Assembly (NCBI RefSeq): GCF_009859475.1
Contig: NZ_CP044549.1
Location: 3,968,001-4,032,000 of the forward strand
Direction: 5' to 3'
DNA length: 64,000 nucleotides
Source: Hydrogenophaga sp. BPS33
GTDB taxonomy: Bacteria; Pseudomonadota; Gammaproteobacteria; Burkholderiales; Burkholderiaceae_C
Shown: piece by piece, positions 16,755 through 23,544 of the stretch
How the letters are laid out: every line of letters begins with the position of its first letter
How positions within the stretch are numbered: the first letter of the stretch is position 1
Notes under the pieces: model-generated
What the model saw: the letters and a program-made list of their open reading frames with translations, nothing else
Database searches by the model: none
What the model was told of the DNA's origin: nothing
Position numbers and translations under genes: made by a program

Positions 16755-18425
16755 ATGCAGCGAACAGGAGGTTGGGAAGCCGACGTGGCGATCGTCGGCG
16801 GTGGCCTGGGTGGCGTGTCGGCCGCGCTCGCGGCTTTGCGCCTGGGCCAGCGCGTGGTGCTCGTGGAAGCCTTGCAGTGGCTGGGCGGCCAGCTCACGGC
16901 CCAGGCCGTGCCGCCCGACGAGTACCCCTGGATCGAATCGGTGCACGCTTCGCAGAGCTACGCGCAGCTGCGCGCGGCCGTCCGTGCCTACTACCGCGAG
17001 CACCTGCCGCTCACGCACGAGGCCTTCCACACGCTCTGCCTCAACCCCGGCCAGGGCAATGTGAGCACGCTGTGCCACGAGCCCTGGGTGGCTGCGCGCG
17101 TGATCGATGCACTGCTGGCGCCGTGGGAACAGCACGGCCAGTTGCGCATCCTGCGCGGCCACCGCGTGCGGCGCGCCGACACCGCGGGCGACCGGGTGCT
17201 GGCGCTGCAGTTGTGCGAGACAGCCAGCGGACACGAAGGCGTGTTGCAGGCGCCGATCTTCATCGATGCCACCGAGACCGGCGAGTTGCTCGATCTCGCC
17301 GGCGTGGAGCACGTCTTCGGCGCCGAGGCGCAGGCCGACACGCAGGAGCCGCACGCACTGGCGCAGGCCGACCCGTTCGACCAGCAGGCCGTGACCTGGT
17401 GCTTTGCCATGGAGCACCGCCCCGGCGAGCACCATGTGATCGACAAGCCCGAAGGCTACGACCGTTTTCGCACGCTGCAGCTCGACTGCTGGCCCAACGC
17501 GCAGTACAGCTGGACGCTGTCGGACTTCGTCACCCACCAGCCGCGCACCCGCGCGCTGTTCGCGGGCGACACCGACGCGCGCGGCGTGTACGACCTCTGG
17601 CATGCGCGGCGCATCGCCTGGCGCGGCCACTTCGTGCCGGGCACGTACGAGAGCGACATCACGCTGGCCAACTGGCCGCAGATGGACTACTGGGAGCGCC
17701 CGCTCATCGGCGTGTCCGAGGCGGACGAACAGATGGCGTTGAAGGACGCCAAACAGTTCAGCCTGGGCTTTTTCTACTGGATGCAGACCGAAGCCCCGCG
17801 GCACGATGGCGGCCTCGGCTACCCGGGCCTGCGCCTGCGCGGCGACGTGCTCGGCAGCGAGGACGGCATGGCGCAACAGGTGTACTGGCGTGAAGGCCGG
17901 CGCATCCGCGCCGAGTTCACCGTGCTGGAACAACACATCGGCGTGAGCGCGCGCGTGGGCCTGGAGGGCGCCGAGCGCTTCCACGACAGTGTGGGCATCG
18001 GCGCCTACCGCATCGACCTGCACCCCAGCACACGCGGGCGCAACACGGTGGACATCGACTCGCACCCGTTCCAGATTCCGCTGGGCGCGCTGCTGCCGCA
18101 GCGCGTGCAGAACCTGCTGCCGGCCTGCAAGAACATCGGCACCACGCGCATCACCAACGGCGCCTACCGCGAGCACACCACCGAGTGGAGCATTGGCGAA
18201 GCCGCGGGGTCGCTGGCGGCCTTCGCGCTGCGAAAGGCGCTGCCGCCGCGCGCGGTGCGGGCACAGCCCGCATTGCTGCAGGACTTTCAGCGCCTCCTGC
18301 GCGCGCAGGGCGTGCTGCTGGAGTGGCCGCGCTTTGGCGCGCTCACGCCGCTGCTGCGCACGGGGTACCAGCACGCACAGCGCGGATCCGTTCTGCACAA
18401 GGTGGCAGACACCTCAGATGTTTAG
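16755..18425 (+). CDS. FAD-dependent oxidoreductase
   Basis: 556 aa. The N-terminal dinucleotide fold reads VAIVGGGLGGVSAALAALRL followed by VVLVEALQWLGGQLTAQAVP, the pattern of the FAD_oxidored (pfam12831-like) group. C-terminal PACKNIGTTRITNGAYREH and EWSIGEAAGS also fit that group. The ATG at 16755 has GGTGGAG upstream; a longer frame from 16692 would run back into the palindromic repeat and is rejected. Reaction and substrate are unknown. Position after a Bug receptor suggests oxidation of the imported compound in the cytoplasm. Confidence 0.78.
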   Translation: MQRTGGWEADVAIVGGGLGGVSAALAALRLGQRVVLVEALQWLGGQLTAQAVPPDEYPWIESVHASQSYAQLRAAVRAYYREHLPLTHEAFHTLCLNPGQGNVSTLCHEPWVAARVIDALLAPWEQHGQLRILRGHRVRRADTAGDRVLALQLCETASGHEGVLQAPIFIDATETGELLDLAGVEHVFGAEAQADTQEPHALAQADPFDQQAVTWCFAMEHRPGEHHVIDKPEGYDRFRTLQLDCWPNAQYSWTLSDFVTHQPRTRALFAGDTDARGVYDLWHARRIAWRGHFVPGTYESDITLANWPQMDYWERPLIGVSEADEQMALKDAKQFSLGFFYWMQTEAPRHDGGLGYPGLRLRGDVLGSEDGMAQQVYWREGRRIRAEFTVLEQHIGVSARVGLEGAERFHDSVGIGAYRIDLHPSTRGRNTVDIDSHPFQIPLGALLPQRVQNLLPACKNIGTTRITNGAYREHTTEWSIGEAAGSLAAFALRKALPPRAVRAQPALLQDFQRLLRAQGVLLEWPRFGALTPLLRTGYQHAQRGSVLHKVADTSDV

Positions 18426-18516
18426 GTAATAAACAACCAAAAAACCATTCGTTCCTGGTCCGAGCGCTTGAAAGGATCATCCGGCATCCCCTCAACGCAT
18501 CCCGATAAGGAACGAC

Positions 18517-19530
18517 ATGACCACCCGCCGCCAACTCCTCCAGGCCCTGGCCGCCACCGCCCTCACCGCCAGTGCAGGCGCAACCTGGGCGCAGCCCGCA
18601 CCGGTCACCCTGCTCAACGTGTCGTACGACCCGACGCGCGAGCTCTACGTGGAATACAACGCGGCCTTCGCCAAACACTGGAAGGCCAAGACCGGCCAGG
18701 ACGTGACCATCAAGCAAAGCCACGGCGGCTCGGGCAAGCAGGCGCGCTCCATCATCGACGGGCTGGACGCCGACGTGGCCACCCTGGCCCTGGCGGGCGA
18801 CACCGATGCCCTGCACAACAACGGCAACTGGATCCCCAAGGACTGGCAGAAGCGCCTGCCGCTCAACAGCTCGCCCTACACCTCCACCATCGTGCTGGTG
18901 ACGCGCGCGGGCAACCCCAAGAACATCAAGGACTGGGACGACCTGATCCGCCCCGACGTGAAGGTCATCACCCCCAACCCCAAGACCTCGGGCGGCGCGC
19001 GCTGGAACTACCTGGCGGCCTGGGAGTTCGCCAAGCGCAAGTACGGCAGCGAGGCCAAGGCCAAGGATTTCGTGGGCAAGCTCTACGCCAACGTGCCCGT
19101 GCTCGACACCGGCGCGCGCGGCTCGTCCATCACCTTCGCGCAGCGCAACCAGGGCGACGTGTTCATCTCCTGGGAAAACGAGGCTTATCTGCTGGAGAAG
19201 GAGTTCGGCAACAAGGTCGACTTCGTCTATCCCTCGCTCTCCATCCTGGCCGAGCCGGCGGTGACCGTGGTCGACAAGAACGTCGACAAGAAGGGCACGC
19301 GCGCTGTGGCCACTGCCTACCTGGAATTCCTCTACACCGAAGAAGCGCAGGACATCATCGGCAAGCACTTCTACCGCCCGACTTCTGCCAAGGCCCAGGC
19401 CCAGTACGCCAAGCAGTTGCCCAAGCTCCATCTGTTCAAGATCGAGGACGCGTTCGGTGGCTGGGACAAGGCCGCCAAGGTCCACTTCGTGGATGGTGGC
19501 AGCTTCGACCAGATCTACTCGAAGAAGTAA
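18517..19530 (+). CDS. sbp: sulfate-binding periplasmic protein (orphan copy)
   Basis: 337 aa. Signal peptide [20 protein letters not shown] ending near ATWA-Q. Sulfate/thiosulfate receptor motifs are present: [65 protein letters not shown]. It is clearly related to the receptor at 32054 but has no permease or ATPase genes beside it. Neighbours are remnants of sulfur genes (ssuE, cysB) and metY. The 91-base leader is A/T-rich (GGTAATAAACAACC, AAAAAACCATTCG), as expected for a CysB-type promoter. It may deliver sulfate to the CysTWA system encoded at 33181-36093. Confidence 0.93.
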   Translation: MTTRRQLLQALAATALTASAGATWAQPAPVTLLNVSYDPTRELYVEYNAAFAKHWKAKTGQDVTIKQSHGGSGKQARSIIDGLDADVATLALAGDTDALHNNGNWIPKDWQKRLPLNSSPYTSTIVLVTRAGNPKNIKDWDDLIRPDVKVITPNPKTSGGARWNYLAAWEFAKRKYGSEAKAKDFVGKLYANVPVLDTGARGSSITFAQRNQGDVFISWENEAYLLEKEFGNKVDFVYPSLSILAEPAVTVVDKNVDKKGTRAVATAYLEFLYTEEAQDIIGKHFYRPTSAKAQAQYAKQLPKLHLFKIEDAFGGWDKAAKVHFVDGGSFDQIYSKK

Positions 19531-19578
19531 ACCGCGCTGCCAACCGCCACAAGAACGAACGTCTCAGGGAAACACACC

Positions 19579-19691
19579 GTGTCCATTCTTCTGATCGCTG
19601 GCAGCCCGTCCGAGCACTCGCGCTCGGCCGCGCTGCTGGCGAAGTGGTCGCGTTGGTCAAGTCGACGGAAGTGTCCATCGCGAAGCTATGA
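19579..19691 (+). pseudogene. ssuE: remnant of an NADPH-dependent FMN reductase (SsuE/MsuE-like), internally deleted
   Basis: A GTG start opens SILLIAGSPSEHSRSAALL, the flavin-binding beginning of SsuE-type FMN reductases. Right after these 20 residues the reading frame shifts, and the other frame continues EVVALVKSTEVSIAKL to a stop at 19689-19691, which could be the original C-terminus. A normal enzyme has about 180-200 residues, so most of the gene is gone. It lies between an sbp gene and metY, next to a similarly damaged cysB. The N-terminal identification is good; the C-terminal part is inferred. Confidence 0.6.
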
Positions 19692-19728
19692 GGTCTCTGC
19701 GCGCGAGCGCCGGTGCGGCGGGCAAAAT

Positions 19729-19772
19729 GCTCGGGGCACTCCGAGCAAGACCCCCTCGGTCGGCGAGTGCCC
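19729..19772 (+). promoter_or_regulatory. structured leader with two competing folds upstream of metY
   Basis: GCTCGG-GGCACT-CCGAGC forms a 6-bp hairpin (19729-19746). Its loop and edge also belong to GGGCACTC (19734-19741), which pairs perfectly over 8 bp with GAGTGCCC (19765-19772), with an inner CGAG/CTCG. The two folds are mutually exclusive, or could form an H-type pseudoknot. It ends 40 bases before the metY ATG. No known riboswitch class was matched by eye. Confidence 0.4.
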
Positions 19773-19811
19773 TCAGCCCTCTGAATCCCACATACAGGAG
19801 AACCGTCCCCC

Positions 19812-21107
19812 ATGTCCGCGAACTGGAAATTCGAAACCCGCTCGGTACACGCTGGCTACAGCCCCGATCCCACCACCAAGGCAGTCGCCGTCCCGATCTA
19901 CCAGACCGCCGCCTACGCCTTCGACAACGCGCAGCACGGTGCAGACCTGTTCGACCTGAAGGTGCCGGGCAACATCTACACGCGCATCATGAACCCGACG
20001 CAGGATGTGCTGGAGCAGCGCGTCGCCTCGCTCGAAGGTGGCATCGCCGCCCTCGCGCTGGCCTCGGGCCAGGCTGCCGTCACCTACGCGATCCAGACCA
20101 TCACCGAGGCGGGGGACAACATCGTCTCCAGCACCGCGCTCTACGGCGGCACCTACAACCTGCTGGCGCACACGCTGCCTCAATTCGGCATCACCACGCG
20201 CTTCGCGGACCACCGCGATCCCTCGAGTTTCGAGCCGCTGATCGACGCGCGCACCAAAGCCATCTTCGTCGAATCCATCGGCAACCCGGCAGGCAACATC
20301 ACCGACATTGCCGCCGTCGCCGAGATCGCGCACCGCCACGGCGTGCCGCTGATCGTGGACAACACCGTGGCCTCGCCCTGGCTGCTGCGCCCGATCGAAC
20401 ACGGTGCCGACATCGTGGTGCACTCGCTCACCAAGTACCTCGGCGGCCACGGCACCAGCATCGGTGGTGCCATCGTCGACAGCGGAAAATTCCCCTGGAG
20501 CGAGCACAAGGCACGCTTCAAACGCCTGAACGAGCCCGACCCGAGCTACCACGGCGTGGTCTATACCGAAGCCCTCGGCCCGGCGGCCTACATCGGGCGC
20601 GCGCGCGTCGTGCCGTTGCGCAACACCGGCGCGGCGATCTCGCCCTTCAACGCCTTCCTGATCCTGCAAGGCATCGAAACGCTGGCCCTGCGCATGGACC
20701 GCATCAATGCGAACACCCTGCGCATCGCCCAGCACCTCGAACAGCATGCCAAGGTGGGCTGGATCAACTACGCCGGCCTGCCGGGCAACGCCGACCACGC
20801 GCTGGCCCGGAAGTACCTGGGTGGCCACGCCTCGGGCCTGCTCACCTTCGGCGTGAAAGCCGCCGCGGGCGAAGGCCGCGCCGCCGGTGCGCGCTTCCTC
20901 GACGCGCTGCAGCTCTTCACCCGCCTGGTGAACATCGGCGATGCGAAGTCGCTCGCCACGCACCCGGCCTCCACCACCCACCGCCAGCTCTCGCCCGAGG
21001 AGCTCGCCAAGGCGGGTGTTTCGGAAGACGCGGTGCGCCTGTCCATCGGCATCGAACACATCGACGACCTGCTGGCCGACCTGGAACAGGCACTGGCCGC
21101 GGTCTGA
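19812..21107 (+). CDS. metY: O-acetylhomoserine aminocarboxypropyltransferase / sulfhydrylase
   Basis: 431 aa, the usual length of the family. It is a PLP-dependent Cys/Met metabolism enzyme; the Schiff-base lysine is Lys208 in VVHSLTKYLGGHGTSIGG. Other marks are YTRIMNPTQDVLEQRVA, ALASGQAA, VDNTVASPW and the C-terminal FTRLVNIGDAKSLATHPAST, characteristic of MetY rather than MetB. It makes homocysteine from O-acetylhomoserine and sulfide. ACAGGAG lies upstream. It stands in a sulfur-related neighbourhood and is the only clearly intact member of it besides the orphan sbp. Confidence 0.95.
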   Translation: MSANWKFETRSVHAGYSPDPTTKAVAVPIYQTAAYAFDNAQHGADLFDLKVPGNIYTRIMNPTQDVLEQRVASLEGGIAALALASGQAAVTYAIQTITEAGDNIVSSTALYGGTYNLLAHTLPQFGITTRFADHRDPSSFEPLIDARTKAIFVESIGNPAGNITDIAAVAEIAHRHGVPLIVDNTVASPWLLRPIEHGADIVVHSLTKYLGGHGTSIGGAIVDSGKFPWSEHKARFKRLNEPDPSYHGVVYTEALGPAAYIGRARVVPLRNTGAAISPFNAFLILQGIETLALRMDRINANTLRIAQHLEQHAKVGWINYAGLPGNADHALARKYLGGHASGLLTFGVKAAAGEGRAAGARFLDALQLFTRLVNIGDAKSLATHPASTTHRQLSPEELAKAGVSEDAVRLSIGIEHIDDLLADLEQALAAV

Positions 21108-21135
21108 GAAGGTTTGAACGGTCCGCCGTCGCGCC

Positions 21136-21845
21136 ATGAACTTCCAGCAGCTTCGATCGGTGCGTGAAACGGCGCGCAGCGGCTTCAACCTGACCGAGGT
21201 CGCTGCCATGCTCTACACCTCGCAACCCGGCGTGAGCCGGCAGATCCGCGAGCTGGAGGAAGAACTGGGCGTGACCATCTTGGCGCGCGCCGGCAAGCGC
21301 CTCACCGGCCTCACCGGGCCCGGTGAGGCGCTGCTGCCCATCGTCGAGCGTCTGTTGCAGGAAGCCGAGAACCTGCGGCAGGCGGGCAAGGACTTCATGT
21401 CGCGCGCCGAAGGCGGTCTGTCCATCGCCACCACGCATTCACAAGCGCGCTACGCCATGCCCCACGCGGTGCGCGACTTCCGCGCGCTGTTCCCGCAGGT
21501 CACCCTCAACCTGCGCCAGGCTCGCACATCGACGATGCCTTCGTGAAGCAGGGCCTCAAGCCCCACGTGGTGATCACCGCGATGGACGCCGACGTGATCA
21601 AGACCTACGCAGAGCTCGGCATGGGCGTGGGCATCGTCGCCTCGATCGCGGTGGACCCGGAAAGGGACCACCACCTGCACGCCATCGAGGCGCGGCACCT
21701 GTTCGAGATCAACGTGACGCGCCTGGCACTGCGGCGTGGCACCTTGCTGCGCGGCTATGCCTACAGCTCCATCGAAAACTTCGCGCCCAGCCTCACCAGG
21801 CAGGTGGTGGAAGAAGCGCTGAACGTCGAGATCGTGACGGTGTGA
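21136..21845 (+). pseudogene. cysB: CysB-type LysR regulator with an internal deletion and frameshift
   Basis: The first part (MNFQQLRSVRETARSGFNLT onward; HTH MLYTSQPGVSRQIRELEEEL) is a typical CysB N-terminus up to FPQVTLNLRQ near 21523. Reading then shifts frame, and the normal CysB C-terminus resumes: HIDDAFVKQGLKPHVVITAM, DADVIKTYAELGMGVGIVAS, HLFEINVTRLAL, to a stop at 21845. About 80-100 residues of the effector domain are missing. The first frame ends at 21546. A split or sequencing error cannot be excluded, but the missing block is too large for a base-calling slip. It follows metY by 28 bases. Confidence 0.8.
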
Positions 21846-21894
21846 GGGATACCCGCAGCCTTGCCGGCCAGGCGCCGGCCATGGGCCAGGGACG

Positions 21895-21919
21895 CGAACC
21901 ACTTTTCAGTCTCCGTTAC
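21895..21919 (+). promoter_or_regulatory. bipartite ECF-like promoter, copy 1
   Basis: CGAACC-N14-GTTAC, followed by GCA; the last base lies 67 before the ATG at 21986. The same two blocks with the same 14-base gap and position occur upstream of the genes at 51914 (GGAACC-N14-GTGAC) and 52638 (GGAACC-N14-GTTAC). The left block resembles the GGAACC -35 of HrpL/ECF sigma factors; spacing to the right block differs from a canonical hrp box. Confidence 0.6.
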
Positions 21920-21985
21920 GCAAACGGTACACGGGGCCAGCAGGACGGCCGTCATATGCGCCTCGTGTTCAACCAGGATGCTCCC

Positions 21986-22537
21986 ATGACCACCATTCAG
22001 AACCACGTAGCCCATCAACAGACCGCAGCGCAGAACGCCGCTCCCACGAAGGACGTATCGAGCGTTCCAACGGCCAATGCGGCTGTGGTGATCGCCAAAC
22101 AGATTGAAGCGGAAAAGGCGGTCATTGCCGACAACCTCGCGAGAATCGATACCTTGACGAGCAAGCTCACAGCGGTGGAGAAATCTGCGGCCCGCCAAGC
22201 CGAAATTACAGACCTCAAGAAAAGGCTCGCCGTGCAGGAGTCTGAACTGCAAATCCCCAACCGCCACCCCAAGGAAACAGCACTCCTCCAATTTGCCATT
22301 TGCGAGACCGAAGCGCGCCTGGCTTGGCTCGAGAAGGGGCAAAGCCGCACGGATTTCTGGAAAGGCAAGCTTCAGGAGTGGAAGCTGGAGGCCGGAACAT
22401 TGCGCAGCCGCTTGAGCGATGGTGGCGTGACATTGGACAGACGGGGTATCGAAATGCGCCTCGAATGGCTCGATGAGGCGATCAACGAGGTGAGCGAAGA
22501 CCTCGAGAAAGTCCTATGGGAGCGCGTCATCAACTGA
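21986..22537 (+). CDS. orphan coiled-coil protein of unknown function
   Basis: 183 aa, no recognised family. Residues 1-35 are polar and Ala/Gln/Thr-rich (MTTIQNHVAHQQTAAQNAAP), followed by long predicted helices with heptad-like Leu/Ile spacing (EAEKAVIADNLARIDTLTSK and on). There is no signal peptide or membrane segment. Base composition is visibly less GC-rich than the surroundings, suggesting transfer. The ATG at 21986 has CCAGGA 8 bases upstream; an upstream in-frame ATG at 21956 is less likely. It shares the promoter motif and the opening MTTI with the gene at 52108-52638. A type III-secreted or accessory protein is a hypothesis from N-terminal composition only. Confidence 0.62.
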   Translation: MTTIQNHVAHQQTAAQNAAPTKDVSSVPTANAAVVIAKQIEAEKAVIADNLARIDTLTSKLTAVEKSAARQAEITDLKKRLAVQESELQIPNRHPKETALLQFAICETEARLAWLEKGQSRTDFWKGKLQEWKLEAGTLRSRLSDGGVTLDRRGIEMRLEWLDEAINEVSEDLEKVLWERVIN

Positions 22538-22630
22538 CGCAGCGCGGGTGGCCCACAGGAACCGCCGTCGACCGACTGCCATGGGGTGCACACAGCGTGC
22601 AAGACGTCCGCCTCGAGCCGCGCGAGAACC

Positions 22631-22882
22631 TCATTCGTCGACGCGGACCCATCCTTCCCGCACCGCCATCAGGATCACTTCCCTCTCGTGTCCCGACAGG
22701 GACTGCACCGCCTCCGATTCGGACTTCGCAATGAAGCCTTCAACCGCCAGCGAGGCAGCCCGCTGGCGGAGAAACCGGCGTCCGTCGGCAACCGCCTCCA
22801 CGACGTTGAGCAATTCGACCGAGGCCGAGTCTTTCAGCAGGTAGCCAAAGGCTCCTTGCCGCAGGGCCTGCGCGACGTGTCG
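22631..22882 (-). pseudogene. truncated NarL/LuxR-type response regulator
   Basis: Reading the minus strand gives HVAQALRQGAFGYLLKDSAS, then VELLNVVEAVADGRRFL, then SLSGHEREVILMAVREG and a stop. This is the end of a receiver domain (the conserved Lys in YLLKDS) joined to the start of a LuxR-type HTH (LSGREREVL). The N-terminal receiver part with the phospho-Asp and the recognition helix are missing, so the gene is broken at both ends. It lies beside the damaged cysB and the orphan coiled-coil gene, marking an unstable spot. Confidence 0.72.
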
Positions 22883-23040
22883 GGGGTTCTCGGACGTCGA
22901 TAGATGTCAGCCATGGCGGCAACCCTTTCACGGATGGATCCGTGTTGACCTCCCGATCACGATCATCCGTGGGGTGTCGAACACACGCGCGCAAGACCCT
23001 GTCCTATATTGGCTTTTTCCGTCTACTCCCGGAGGCCTCC

Positions 23041-23544
23041 ATGTACCTAAAAGGCTCTTGCCACTGTGGCCGTGTCCAGTTTTCGCTGGAGTCCACCGAG
23101 CCCATACCCTTCATGCGTTGTTATTGCTCCATCTGCCGCAAGACGGCGGGCACGGGCGGCTACGCCATCAACCTCGGCGCCGATTTCCGTACCTTGAAGG
23201 TCAAAGGCAAGCGCTACCTGCGTGTCTACAAGGCCCGAATCGAGGAGGATGGACATGTGCGGCAGAGCAGCGGCCAACGCCATTTCTGCGGCACGTGCGG
23301 CACAGCGCTGTGGCTCTGGGATCCGAGCTGGCCCGACTTGGTGCACCCGCACGCCAGTGCCATTGACACGCCCTTGCCCGAGCCACCCTCCAACGTTCAT
23401 ATCCTGTTGGACTCGAAGGCGCCCTGGGTGCAGGTGGAGGGGCGTAAGGGCGATCTGCGTTTTGGCGCCTATCCGGACTTTTCGCTCAAGGAATGGCATG
23501 AGGCCCAGGCGAAGAAGAAACCGAAGAGAAAGCCCGTGCCGTGA
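23041..23544 (+). CDS. GFA family (glutathione-dependent formaldehyde-activating-like) protein
   Basis: 167 aa. Zinc-ligand cysteines are arranged as in the GFA/CENP-V fold: GSCHCGRVQFS, RCYCSICRKTAGTGGY and FCGTCGTALWLWD. GGAGG stands 5 bases before ATG 23041. Known members bind glutathione or act as small C-S lyases, but most, like this one, have no assigned substrate. Its stop overlaps by 4 bases the GTG start of the helicase gene, so they are co-transcribed; a functional link is not evident. Confidence 0.88.
   Translation: MYLKGSCHCGRVQFSLESTEPIPFMRCYCSICRKTAGTGGYAINLGADFRTLKVKGKRYLRVYKARIEEDGHVRQSSGQRHFCGTCGTALWLWDPSWPDLVHPHASAIDTPLPEPPSNVHILLDSKAPWVQVEGRKGDLRFGAYPDFSLKEWHEAQAKKKPKRKPVP

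Noticed and set aside
19729..19772. Naming the metY leader as a SAM-II or SAH riboswitch.
   Set aside because: Pairing geometry is suggestive, but none of the conserved core nucleotides of those classes could be matched by eye.
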